Positions 22,217-33,255 of a stretch of DNA of 64,000 bases are shown here, piece by piece. The stretch spans positions 21,221,750-21,285,749 of the forward strand of contig JAGTTD010000001.1 of NCBI GenBank assembly GCA_018398585.1, in the 5' to 3' direction. Source of the stretch: Simmondsia chinensis (taxonomy: Eukaryota; Streptophyta; Magnoliopsida; Caryophyllales; Simmondsiaceae). A program made the position numbers and the translations under genes. Within the stretch, counting starts at the first letter, position 1. Every line of letters starts with the position of its first letter. Below the pieces are notes generated by a model, which saw only the letters and a program-made list of their open reading frames with translations, did no database searches and was not told the DNA's origin.

Positions 22217-24436
22217 TCAGTCATATCGGGGGGTTTCTACGCCATCATTTGACGTATCAGTTGTGCAGTCGTTTTCTTCATCGCTCGACGAATCCATCTT
22301 CATTCTCTGTTGATCTCTTGCCTCAGCTAGCAGCCAATCCTTCAAGCACACGGACATCTCCAAGCTCGACGGCGATAGCTTTGCCCTCTTCGTTCCAAGC
22401 AACCTGCCACCAAGACTAAAAGCACACTCCGATGCTACTAAAGACACCGGACAACTTAGTATATCACGTGCCATGGTGGAAAGCACGGGATATTGGGTTT
22501 GGTTTGTGTTCCACCATTGTAAAAGGTCAAAATGCAGGTTGGCCGGCGGCCCGAAAATATGGACCAACGGTGTCCGCAAGTAATAATCTAGCTCGTCACA
22601 TGACGTGGGGGCTACTGCGGGCATAAATTGCTCCAACAGCTTCCACGAATATGACATGTGTGAACTACTTCTACTAGATATGGAAGATCCTACTGCAGTA
22701 GTACTAGGATTATTAAATGATAATTTACGAGAATACTCAGAAAATAAATTATGCAAGTCGTTATCGACATCGGCAATGAAAGTGTCGACATTAAGAGTAG
22801 GATGCAAATATTTAAAAAAATGTTGGCAAAACAAGTTGAAACCCCTGCGTTTACAACGCGGGTCTAAAATAGTTGCAAAGCAATAAGTAAGAGGTAGTTC
22901 AGAAAAATATTTGGCAAACTTTTCTTTCATTGCCGTAATCGATTCGAACAAAATGGGGTTGGATTCATTACCCACCATCCAATTTACAATATCAAGCAAT
23001 GTTGATATTGCTTGAGGCATGGTCGGATAGTCGCAACCCGAAAAAAATGTTGTCGCGTCTTTAAACATGCTAAAAAATTTACAAATTTCATCTATTGTCT
23101 CCCAATGTATGCCGTCCAGGTTGTAATCGCGCCATTCTACACGATCTTCCTAGGCGAATTCCATCAGAGCGTCTTTGTATGGTAGAATGCGCTCTAACAT
23201 TACTACCGTAGACGACCACATAGTTTTGGAGTCTAATTTAAATTGTTTATATTCTATGTTATGCAACCTATATACATTTTTAAATCTTTTTTTCCTAGCA
23301 ACGGATGCTTTGATTGATATTATTACAGATCTTAAGGTAGCAAGGGATACGTCTATAAGATCTAAACCATCCATTACCATTAAATGTAAAATGTGACAGA
23401 TGCAACGAATATGAAAACACTTCCCACCTAACATGGATCTCATTTTTCTAATTAAATGTGCTACGGATGCAGTGTTATTGGAAGCATTGTCAAACGTAAT
23501 ACTGAAAATACGTTGTTCTATGCCCCAATCGCGGACTGCTGATATAATCGCACCCGTAATTACCTCGGCAGTATGGGGGCAATCTAAAAGCCCAAAATGA
23601 ATTATTCTCTTCTGGATGATGAAGGATTCATCGGTCCAGTGTGCCGTTATGCACATATAAGGTTGGCCGGGTTTGGACGTCCATACGTCCGACGTCAACG
23701 AGAACATGCTCGTGTTCGTCGCAAAAAGTGTATGTATCCCAATTTTAATATTGTGGTACAATGTAAAAGCGTCCCGCTTTACGGTGTTCCGAGGAATCCT
23801 CACAATGGCGGGGTTCACATTTCGTTGGAGGTAGTCGACGAAATGTGGGTTTTCGCCGGTACTAAAAGGCCTTTCACTCAAAATTACATATTTAGCTAGC
23901 CCCCTACAGTTGCTCTCCTGAGAGAACCTAAAATTAGCAAGTGCACCGGTCACTTGCTGTAATAAATGTTGTTGGCTCTTTTCCGGGAATTGCTCGGGGT
24001 AGCACCTAAGTATATGTCTATTTAGTGTGCCCGTCCCACTGCCGGGTTGATGGCTAAAATTCTTAGGTGGGTTACATAATTTACAGGTTGCTTTATTAGT
24101 TGTCGTATTAAGGGTAAAGTGCTTCCATACCCCATTAGTTGTACGCCTACTAGTCAAGGTACTAGTTTCAGGCTGGGCATCGGTGGTGGGGGTGGGCTCC
24201 TCATCAGTTTGTGAGTCTCCAACCCCACCACTACCTGACTCATGATAATCTTGTGGTTGTGAAAAGTTATATTCTATGCTATCATCAGTGTATTGGGGTG
24301 TTGGGTCTGGTTGTATAAAAGCTCGTTCTTCAGTATCAAGTAAGACAATTCTAGTCCTTTTAGGGGTTCTGGGCGGCCGAGAAGAGCTAGAACTAGCACG
24401 ACCGGCTCCAGATGATGATGAAGAGTTGTGTGCCAT
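22217..24436 (-). pseudogene. hAT transposase, one in-frame stop
   Basis: The ATG at 24436 starts a 739-codon frame broken only by TAG at 23150-23152 (codon 429). The N-terminus is Ser-rich. A BED-type zinc finger lies at residues 101-145 (Trp104, Cys118, Cys121, His141, Cys145). The DDE catalytic residues are present: Asp250 in TSDVWTS, Asp316 in FDNASNN, and the Glu at about codon 670 in ASECAFSLGGR within the C-terminal dimerisation region. The protein would cut and paste the element. The stop may be a real mutation, a sequencing error, or be read through; no intron around it is evident. Confidence 0.9.
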
Positions 24437-24706
24437 ATTAGTATAAATGATTATTATTTATAAAATGCAAGTAGTAATGCAAATTAAATAACTAAAAATG
24501 CGAATCAAAAAAAATTACGATACTAAAATTACCGAAACGAGAGAACAATGAAATTCACACTTCAGCCAAATACTTTACGAACTTCGAACTTTAGAGCACA
24601 ATTTTGCAATTAGCAAATTAGAGAAGGAGATGATGAATGTATAGAGAGAGAAGAGAGAATTGAAGATTTTGTGAAAAAATGAGTTGGGGAGGTTTAAGTA
24701 TTTATA

Positions 24707-24708
24707 GA

Positions 24709-24775
<67 letters not shown>
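24707..24775. repeat. A-run, (AT)n, T-run palindrome in hAT 5' region
   Basis: About ten A, then some 44 bases of AT dinucleotides, then about fourteen T. The block is self-complementary and could form a long hairpin. It lies between the transposase start and the right end of the hAT element. Confidence 0.9.
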
Positions 24776-24776
<1 letters not shown>

Positions 24777-24928
24777 GCAAAAAAAGAGCCGTTGGCTCTT
24801 TTGGGCAGGGCCGAGCCCAGGCCCTGAAAAAATTAGGCCCGAGGCCCGGCCCGGCCAGCTACAGTGCCATCCGGGCAGGGCCGGGCCGAGCCGGTTTTCA
24901 GGCCGACCCGGCCCGTTGGCCACCACTA
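24776..24928. repeat. GC-rich subterminal repeat region of the hAT element
   Basis: In a genome of ~35% GC this block is dominated by GGCCCGG, CCGGGCC and GGGCAGGGCCG-type units in both orientations. Subterminal motifs of this sort bind transposase in hAT elements such as Ac. The left end has a shorter counterpart (GGGCGGGCAGGGCTGGCCCGG core near 21836). Confidence 0.8.
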
Positions 24929-24936
24929 CCGACCCT

Positions 24937-25466
24937 TCCTTGCTACAGGAAGGACCCTGATAGACGAACAACAAGGAAAGCTAATCCCAAGGGTACAAGA
25001 TGAATAGGTAACCTACAACGTCTTTAATGCCATTCAATTTCCATCTAACATGGATTCTTGATTTGAGGTTGATATTGTAGATGTGTTGGTCACTAAGACA
25101 TTTAGGGACACATTCCCGAAGTTGCCCCTTGAAGTGTGTCTAACAAAATCTGGGACCATATACATGGAAGACGAGTTGATAACGGAATGTGCCCAACACT
25201 TGGAAAGCTGCGAACCTTTTGATTCGCATCGTGAAATACGAGTGGAAGACATTCAAGCAATTGAAATTCAACAAAAAATGGAAGAAGACGAACCTCCAAT
25301 TGTTGAGCTCAAGCCATTGCCACCACATCTCAAATATGCCTATTTTGGTAATTCTAACATTCATCCTGTTATTATTAATGCCTTATTGAGTAATATTGAA
25401 AGGAAAGGTTGCTTAGGGTTCTTAGGGAGCATAGAACAGCAATTGGATGGACCCTTTCTGATATGA
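24937..25466 (+). pseudogene. Athila protease end and protease-RT linker (element G)
   Basis: It starts with the codons for FLATGRTLIDEQQGKL, the continuation of the protease interrupted by the hAT element. Stops occur after RVQDE and after NMDS. From 25083 the frame is open through VCLTKSGT, an acidic stretch and KPLPPHLKYAYFG, the usual lead-in to Athila RT. A frameshift near 25405 moves into the RT frame. Confidence 0.85.
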
Positions 25467-26581
25467 AGGGAATTAGCCCTTCCATATGCATACACAAAGT
25501 TCTCATGGAAGATAGGTTTAAACCCTCTATACAACCTCAGCGGCGGTTAAACCCTGCCATGAAAGAAGTGGTAAGGAAAGAAGTTGTCAAACTATTAGAT
25601 GTCGGGATAATTTATCCCATATCTGATAGCCCGTGGGTTAGGCCAGTACAAGTAGTTCCGAAAAAGGAGGGGATAACTGTAGTAGAAAATGAGAACAATG
25701 AACTCATTCCCACTAGAACTGTCACTAAGTGGAGGGTTTGCATAGATTATCGAAAACTTAATGATGCCACCCAAAAGGACCACTTCCCCTTACCATTCAT
25801 TGATCAAATGTTAGAAAAACTTGCGAGACATTCGTATGACTGTTTTCTTGATGGATATTCAGGATACAATCAAATTGCCATAGCCCCGGAAGATCAAGAA
25901 AAGACCACTTTCACTTGTCCTTATGGTGCCTTTGCCTATAGGAGAATGCCTTTTGGGTTATGCAATGCCCCTGCGACTTTTCAAAGATGTATGATAGCAA
26001 TCTTTAGTGATATGGTGGAAAATTTCATAGAGGTGTTTATGGATGATTTTTCAGTCTTTAGAACCTCATTTGATGATTGTTTAGCTAACCTGTTTATGGT
26101 TTTGCGAAGATGCACCGACATTAATCTTGTTTTGAATTGGGAGAAGTATCAATTTCTGGTACAAGAAGGAATAGTGTTAGGACATATGATTTCAAAAAGA
26201 GGAATTGAGGTTGATAGAGCAAAAATAGAAGGGATAGAACGATTACCACCCCTTACCAATGTTAAGGGTATTCGGAGTTTTTTAGGACATGTTGGTTTCT
26301 GCAGAAGGTTTATTAAGGACTTCACTAAGATCGCTAAGCCTCTCTGCAATTTGCTAATAAAAGATGTCCCTTTTAACTTTGATAGTGACTGCATGAATGC
26401 TTTGGAGACCTTGAAGAAAAAATTAGTGTCAGCCCCTATAATCGTAGCACCTGACTGGACCTTACACTTTGAACTTATGTGTGACGCTAGTGATTATGCT
26501 GTAGGGGCTGTGCTAGGACAAAGAAGGAACAAAAATTTTAATGTAATTTACTATGCTAGTAAAACTTTGACAGATGCATAG
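25409..26581 (+). pseudogene. Athila reverse transcriptase (element G)
   Basis: The 390-codon open frame covers nearly the whole RT: IGWTLSDMKGISPSICIHKV, PVQVVPKKEG, WRVCIDYRKLNDATQKDHFPLPF, FLDGYSGYNQIAIAPEDQEKT, MPFGLCNAPATFQRCM, and FMDDFSVF with the catalytic Asp pair intact (about 26038-26055). It ends in the RNase H start (LMCDASDYAVGAVLGQ) at a TAG. This is the best preserved RT in the window. Confidence 0.95.
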
Positions 26582-26939
26582 GTTAACTATGCTACTACCG
26601 AGAAAGAGTTACTAGCCGTAGTATTTGCATTTGATAAATTTCGTTCCTACCTGCTCAATTCAAAGGCAATTGTTTACACTGACATTTTCTGCTCTAAAAT
26701 ACCCTTTTGTAAAACAAGATGCAAAACCGAGACTAATTAGATGGACTCTTTTGCTTCAGGAATTTGATTTAGAAATTCGGGATAAAAAGGGTACAGAAAA
26801 TGTTGTGGCAGATCATCTGTCACATCTCGAACAGGAGGACAAAGGTCCCTTTATCAACGAAAAATTCCCGGATGAAAGTCTTATGATGGTAAGTGAGAAT
26901 CCGATTGTCCATGGTACACTGACATTGTTAACTATCTAG
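26582..26939 (+). pseudogene. Athila RNase H remnant (element G)
   Basis: It continues from the RT stop with [25 protein letters not shown] small shift at about 26680 destroys the YTDHSAL motif (reads TDIF). The end, [18 protein letters not shown] and [11 protein letters not shown], is in the frame open at 26625-26939. The family degrades RNA of the hybrid and sets the primer for second-strand synthesis. Confidence 0.85.
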
Positions 26940-28195
26940 TTGCACAAGAATTGCCCGAAGACATGACTTATCAACAGAAGAAGAAGTTCTTCGCCGACTT
27001 AAAGCATTATTGTTTGGAAGAACCATTCTTGTATAAGCATTGTGCAGACCGAATTATCAAAAGATGCATACCTGAGGAAGAAAAGGAAAATATTCTGCGC
27101 CACTGTCACTCTCTTGAAACTGGTGGCCATCATGGTAGGACAACAACTGTAGCTAAGGTTTTACAATCTGGGTTTTATTGGCCTACACTCTTTAAAGATG
27201 CTTTTAACTTTGTTAGTAAATGTGATAAATGTCAAAGGACAGGTAACATCTCCAGAAAATATGAAATGCCCCTAAACAACATTCTGGTTGTTGAATTATT
27301 TGACGTTTGGGGAATTGATTTCATGGGTCCTTTCCCCTCATCATTTTCTAACAAATTTATTTTGGTTGCTGTAGATTATGTGTCAAAATGGGTCGAAGCA
27401 ACTGCTTTTTCGACCAATGATGCTTGAGTTGTTGTAAACATCATTAGAAAAAACATCTTTTCTCGATTTGGAACTCCTCGAGCAATTATAAGTGATGGCG
27501 GAAAACATTTTCGTGACCGCCAACTTAAAGCTTTATTGAGTAAATATGGAGTCACACACTATGTGGGTGCTCCATACTATCCTCAAACAAGTGGACAAGT
27601 GAAAATTTCAGACAGAGAATTGAAAGTTATTCTTGAAAAAGCAGTTAGTGCCTCTAGAAAGCATTGGTCGAAAATGTTAGATGGCGCACTTTGGGCATAT
27701 AGAACAGCAATCAAAACACCTATTGGAATGTCTCCATATCGACTGGTTTATGGCAAGGCATGTCATTTACTAGTAAAATTGGAACCCAAAGCATACTGGG
27801 CCATTAAAACCTTAAACTTCAATTTAGCAGCTGTAGGTGAAAAGAGATTGCTACAAATCAATGAGATGGATGAGTTCAGAAATGAGGCTTATGAAAATGC
27901 TCGAATTTACAAAGACCGAACCAAAAGATGGCATGACAAGCACATTTTGAACAAAGAATTCGTAGTGGAACAAAAAGTTCTACTGTTTAACTCCCGCTTA
28001 TGACTTTTTCCAGGAAAGTTGCGCTCTCGATGGTTAGGAGCCTTTATTGTAACCCGTGTTTTTCCATATGGCACGGTTGAGATTCAGGATGAGAAAAAGG
28101 ATACTTTTAAAGTCACTGGGACAAGACTGAAACCTTGCATTGATGGAGAGTTCGAGCAGCAAAAAACTTCCATTCATCTCAACAATGTCGAATAA
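26940..28195 (+). pseudogene. Athila integrase (element G)
   Basis: The frame is continuous apart from TGA at 27425 and TGA at 28001; it ends at TAA 28193-28195. The zinc-binding region has [12 protein letters not shown] and CDKCQRTGN. The catalytic core shows [11 protein letters not shown] (first Asp) and IISDGGKHF (second Asp). At 27602-27604 the codon is AAA (Lys) in GQVKISDRE, where relatives have the catalytic Glu (GQVE). A basic C-terminal part with LRSRWLGAF follows. Confidence 0.9.
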
Positions 28196-29250
28196 TCCAC
28201 TAAGAAAGTCAAGCTAACGACTATAAACTAAGCGTTTCTTAGGAGGCAACCCAAGTGTTTCTATCCTTATTTATCCTGTTTTTCCTTTCATTATTTCTAT
28301 CTCATGTTTGTGTATCTTTTGTGTAGCAGGTATTTGGAAATAAGTTTGGGGGTGGCACGATGTCCACATGCACTATCAACAAGTAATCCTCAAACCTTGG
28401 AAGTATTTCTCACCCAATTTATCTTTTTAAGTTCTTTTTTTTTTATAAAGTTTGGGTGTGGGAAAAGTAATGTTAATAATAAGTATAACAAAATAATAAT
28501 TAAAATTTTTGTAAAAAAATTAAAAAAATCAAAAAGTTTTCTTATTTTATGTTTTAGAGTCGGCTTCAGTGCCTCCCAGAGTTCGGAGCCTTTGTATGGG
28601 GATGTAAATAGTGTCGGCTAACAAAAATATTTTTTGTTCTCTATAGTTTTTATCATTGATCTTTCAAAAATTTTTCATATAAAAAAAGAAAGAAAGAAAG
28701 AAAGAACTTATCATTATGCTTTCTAGGCAATTTTTCTACTTTTTTAGCTCGTTTACTTTAATTAGATTTGAATAACCTAATAATCAATTATTTTTGTGTT
28801 CTAATTGCAAAACATGATCTAATCTAAGGCACTATCTTAATAAAACCATGGTATTTGACTTCACTAGTTAGCATGGTTGTTTTACTTTTCTTTCTAATTA
28901 AAAGATGCTCAAATTTGAATATATTGCATAAAGAGTATCATTTACATAATAGATTTTGAAAAGTTATGTCTAAGTCTAAATAAAAGAAAAACAATAAAGG
29001 GAGAGAATTACAAAGCACCGCTGTCCTGTAAAAACGTCTGGATATGTGCTATGGTGTGATGGTTTCGCGCCTTGGTACCTCGAGCAAGTAGATCCGCAGG
29101 GGTGTTTCAACACCTAGTACCCTGGGCCAACTGGAACGGGAGTTGCCGCATTGAAAGCTCGCTACAAGGGGTACTTAGAAAGCTAACACGGAACCAAGCA
29201 CTGAAAGAAAAAAAATAGAGGAAATCATCTCTAGCACCACTATCCATATA
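28196..29250 (+). other. 3' non-coding region of G, first part
   Basis: No gene is seen. After the integrase stop there is a segment with TTCTTAGGAGGCAACCCAAG (28235-28254), conserved in reverse in element I near 57450-57470. An AAAG microsatellite lies at 28685-28705. No envelope-like frame, signal peptide or membrane protein is visible. Confidence 0.8.
28685..28706. repeat. (AAAG)n microsatellite
   Basis: Five AAAG units in a row within the 3' non-coding part of G. Confidence 0.9.
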
Positions 29251-29255
29251 AATAA

Positions 29256-30732
29256 TGAAGGTGCAAATGGCAACCTAAGAGGGGGGTGAATTAGGTTCTT
29301 TAGTGATAAATAAAAAATTTAAATTTATGAACCAAAAATTTAATTAAAAGCTAAACAATAAATGTTAAATGAAAAAGACAAAGACAAAAATAAAAGAGAT
29401 GCACAAAGATTTTTATAGTGGTTCACTTCCAAACCGGAAGCTAGTCCACTTCTTAAGTGACTACTCTCAGTCACTTGAGCCTTTAACTAAGCTCGATGAT
29501 CCTTTTTAAAAACAGACTCAGGATCCAACCTTTACAACCGGCCTTTTTCTACGTCTCAAGACCAACCTTTTACAACCGATCCTTTTGTAACTGTAGACTC
29601 AGGATCCAACCTTTACAATGCAACAAATTTGAATAAAGTAATGAAAGAATTAAAGCACTCAAATTCTTCACTCTTTCAAGAGTGAATTGACACTTGATCA
29701 AGCTTAGCCAAAGCTAAGGCTATGACAATAAAGCTCAAAGATCAACAATAAGAGAACAAGTGATGCTCTAACAAAAGTTTTAAACAAAACTTAAAAACAA
29801 ACCTTTAAAGCACAAGTATGTAAGAGAACTTTTTATCAAAGAATTCTTAGAAAGTATTGGATAATTTCAACCAAAGCATTCAAGCCTTATTTATAGGCAA
29901 ATGAGGGCTAATAAGACATTCAAAAAGTTGGGAAAAGGTTTTGGAAAAAAATCAAGTCAAAAGTAGCCGTTTTAAGCTTTTTTAGTCTGTGTGTCGACAC
30001 ACAGTAGCTCTTGGTGGCTACTGTAAGCCTGTGTGTCGATACGTACCATCTATGTGTCAACACTCAGCCTACCCAGGTGCATTTACACGTTTTAATCAAT
30101 TTGCTTAATTGGTGGGATACTTTTATCACATTTCCTAAGTTAAAAAATTGATTGATTGATTGCTATATTTGTTCAATTTTTTGAATTTATTTCCCACTTA
30201 ACTTGATCATAAGAATGATTGGTTCCATAAATCAAGCTAAATCATCACCCATTAAAATTTTATCTTTATTTGATTTGATCATACTTTTCAAAGTACCAAT
30301 CTTAAAAAATATTTTAATTGATAAACTAGATTGGTTTAATTTTGACTTGAATATTTTTCAAATAAATTTGATAACTCAACTTTCTAAAATATTTTTCAAA
30401 AACATTTTTGTAAGACTATCACATATCAATATTGAGACTTGGACTCAATTGATATATCCCGATCATAAGTCCTAGACAATAAAAATAAATAACTTTAGGA
30501 TGCTCGGACTCGGGTCACGTTCTCTTCAATTTGGATAAATCTTCTCTTCAGCTTTTATCTCTTTTCCTCTTGATTTATCATCTTTTGAAAAGTTTCGTAT
30601 CCATGATTAATCTTAATGTGCCTAGCTTTCTTATAAGTCACTTAAAAACAAGATTAGAATAATTTAAATCCTATGACTCACTAAAAGCTTGTTATCATCA
30701 AAATTACAATAATATTGGCTTTAGGGCCAACA
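29256..30732 (-). mobile_element. Solo LTR, probably copia, inserted in G
   Basis: On the minus strand it runs from TGTTGGCCC to a CA end, with perfect 5-bp duplication AATAA on both sides (29251-29255 and 30733-30737). The minus-strand start (TGTTGGCC..., then ATTTTGATGATAACAAG) and the end rich in CCCCCCTCTTAGG resemble LTRs of SIRE/Maximus-type copia elements. It lacks internal sequence, so it arose by recombination between two LTRs. A minus-strand TATA box is at 29888-29895. Confidence 0.85.
29888..29895 (-). promoter_or_regulatory. TATA box of the solo LTR
   Basis: TATAAATA on the minus strand in the context GCCTATAAATAAGG, a typical plant LTR promoter placement. Confidence 0.6.
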
Positions 30733-30737
30733 AATAA

Positions 30738-31286
30738 TTTTAAAGATATGCGCTACCCGTTAAGAGGGTGTCTCTATGATGGCTTCTCTTACTTATGGGT
30801 CATCGCACAGGAGTCGGAGCTTGATTCTCATCGAAGATATACTCGGGAGGTCATAATACAGGCATCTCAGTGGTGGCTTCTCTTACTTATGGGTCATCGC
30901 CCGGGAGTCGGCGCTTATATTGACTTGAGTAAATAAATTCCTCCAAAAAGAAAAAAAATTTGTGCAAAAGTAATTAGTTTTGAGCATATTTGATAAGTCT
31001 TGTTATGAGTGATATAATTTTTGTCCTCTGTTCGTTTTTAATATCTTAAGATTAGAAAGAACGGATAAACTTAATTTGCTTAGCTAACTTTTGAATTCGA
31101 TTACCTATGTAATTGACAGATTTTTCCTTGGGAAAGATGGTTTTGCCTTTAGAACCTTAAACATTGGGCCTCAGTTATTCTTCTCTAATTTGAAGTATAC
31201 CTACTTTGACTTGTGGTAAAATTCTTAAAAAGCATGAGATCCTGAGCTTTAATGTTTAGCCGTGCTCGAGGACGAGCAAGATTTAA
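30738..31286 (+). other. 3' non-coding region of G, second part, with duplicated module
   Basis: Two copies of a module lie at about 30764-30850 and 30861-30920 (shared core TGGCTTCTCTTACTTATGGG followed by TCATCGC and GGAGTCGG). The first copy continues into AGCTTGATTCTC, similar to a tRNA B box, and GAAGATATACTC. The same duplicated module occurs in element I (56412-56597, reverse). No coding sequence is seen. Confidence 0.75.
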
Positions 31287-31300
31287 GTTTGGGGGTATTT
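31287..31300 (+). other. Polypurine tract of G
   Basis: GTTTGGGGGTATTT immediately precedes the 3' LTR. The reverse-strand element I has the same tract (AGTTTGGGGGTATTT). Confidence 0.85.
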
Positions 31301-33250
31301 TGATAAGTCTAAATTAGTATATAATTTTTTATATTATTTTAATATATTTTTAAACATTTATCCTTAAAATCAACAAGTAAAAGCAAGATACACCAAACCA
31401 AAGCAAAAAAAGGGGCAAAACGTATTAATTAACATGGCTAAAGCAAGAAATCACTAAGTTCATGCACAATTCAATTCAACTTGCAAAAATAGCTAACAAA
31501 ATGCACCAAATCAAGTGCAAGGATTAATTAAACAATGCATTAACATGTCAAAGTTGATGTAAACTCTGAATTTAGGTGGGTCTAAGCTCAAAAATTTGAA
31601 GAAAATCAGCAAATAACAGCAAGAACAGAGAAAATGCACCAAGCTCAATCAATCCATTTCAACTTGCAATTTTGGGTGGCAAATTGGACAAATAATATGA
31701 AAGAACTTCTTGAAAACTTGAAAAAAAATCAAAAATCGAGAAAATTGAAAAGCAATAGTAATTTGATGTTAAAGCTGATTTTGGGTAGTGCAAAGCAATA
31801 AAAATTGAAAAAATCGAGTTGAACAACCCTTTGCAGAATCTGAACAGCAAGGGTGCAGGTGGTCGTGCAATCAGCTTCAACTTGCATTTTGGGAGCAAAA
31901 GCTCAATGATTTTTATCCAAATTAATTTTAAAAACATATTTTAACATGTATTAACTCATATTTTTCAAGTTTTGGGTGGTGGAATTCAGAAAAAATGAAA
32001 AACAATGGATGAACAAGAATCACTACTGCTGCTGCAGAAAATTGACAGTTTTGCACAATTTGCTTACTTTCTCCACTTTGGGTGGCTATATTATGCAATA
32101 TTTTAGCTCAAATTCATTATCTACACCTTATAGTACATGCACATGATGATTTTGAGCAAAATTTGTGCGGTGGAATGTAAAAAAAAAAAAAAAAGAAAAC
32201 GGAGTGAGAAGAGGGCTTCAGCACCAGCTACAGCAGCCACAAATTTCCGCTAATGAGGATGATGTTCGAAGATTTTTTACAATTTTTTTTTATCCTATCC
32301 CAACTACTATAAATAGGGGAGGTGTGGGTGTATTTAAGAATCATATTTCAAAACAAAAATCACAAGATTTGAGTGAGAAAAGAGAGAAAAATCATGAGAA
32401 ATAGGAAAGGAGAAGGAAGGAAGAAAGTTTGGTTTGTAATTTTAGTTCTTTCTATCCTTTTTTTCTTTCCTAAGTTCATGAATTTTGTGTTTATAATGTT
32501 TAATATTAAGTTTACCATGAGCTAATTTTGTTATTCTAAGGCTACGAAGTAGCATAAGTTGTAATATACGCTTATTTCTAATTCAAAGTATTCAATGTTT
32601 ATGTTATTGTGTTGTTGAAGTGTTTATCATTGTTCTTCATGAGTTTTAAATGCTTGATCACCATTTAAAGCCTATAATGATTCATAATAAGTCTGAGAGG
32701 AGATTTATGATGATTGCTGAGGTGATAAGCACCACAAATTGTGTGAATACTGGAGAAAGATTAACACGATTTGTGTGGTTTTCAAAAAAGAAAATCATAG
32801 AGCTTTAAAAACTCTTTTCTTATTTAAATTCATGCACGAGAGTGATGGGTTAATATGTTAAGGAGTATGCTAAATGTTGCTCGAGAGAGAATATTTAGTA
32901 AATAAGGATTATCAACCATCAACACACAGTAACAACTTGAATATTGAGAATAGAAAAGATGTATTGATGCAACTAAGGTAAAATCGGATGCCTTACACTT
33001 TATAAACTGATAAAAACCAACAAAAAATTAGCACATTCTAATCTCGTTTTAACTTTTATTTTTTTTATTTTTATCTTTATTTTACTTTATTTCATATCAA
33101 AATCCTAAATTTTTGGTCTTTCAAATAGTATTGAAGCTACTAATTGTGGTATTCACTCAATACAATCCTCGTGGGAACGATACTCTGCTCACTTCCATAT
33201 TACTTGGTACAACTAGTGCACTTGCTAACGCATACGCAAAGTAAGCATCA
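31301..33250 (+). repeat. 3' LTR of Athila element G
   Basis: The 1950-bp partner of 17330-19359 starts TGATAAGTC and ends GTAAGCATCA. It lacks the extra segment of the 5' LTR and differs at many sites, so the insertion is not recent. TATA box at 32308-32315. Confidence 0.95.
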
Positions 33251-33255
33251 GTTGT

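Larger units (their letters stand above)
21794..24928 (-). mobile_element. hAT DNA transposon inserted in element G
   Basis: The element is 3135 bp, flanked by the perfect 8-bp duplication CCGACCCT (21786-21793 and 24929-24936). Its ends are TAGTGGT and ACCACTA, short inverted repeats typical of hAT. The transposase is on the minus strand and nearly whole. The last 160 bp next to the right end are very GC-rich with many GGCCCGG/CCGGGCC units, and a shorter set lies near 21836-21860 at the left end. Removing it restores the Athila protease frame across the site. Confidence 0.95.
17330..33250 (+). mobile_element. Element G: complete Athila-type Ty3/gypsy retrotransposon
   Basis: It is bounded by LTRs 17330-19359 and 31301-33250, and flanked by the perfect 5-bp target duplication GTTGT (17325-17329 and 33251-33255). 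It has an Athila-type tRNA-Asp primer-binding site, gag, protease, RT, RNase H and integrase in gypsy order, a long 3' non-coding region and a polypurine tract. No envelope-like frame is found. A hAT element and a solo LTR are inserted within it. Several stops and shifts make it non-autonomous today. Confidence 0.95.

Noticed and set aside
22204..23899. Plus-strand open frames of 60-100 codons in this interval
   Set aside because: They are antisense shadows of the hAT transposase, which explains the coding signal on the minus strand.
24679..24974. Open frames on both strands across the AT repeat and GC-rich end of the hAT element
   Set aside because: They encode Tyr-Ile repeats and a Gly/Pro-rich translation of terminal repeats; no start context or similarity, and they overlap known transposon ends.
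30203..30475. 90-codon frame
   Set aside because: It lies on the antisense side of the solo LTR, is AT-rich and has no recognisable domain.
28196..31286. Envelope-like gene expected in some Athila elements
   Set aside because: No long frame, signal peptide or membrane segment is found; the region is non-coding plus a solo LTR.
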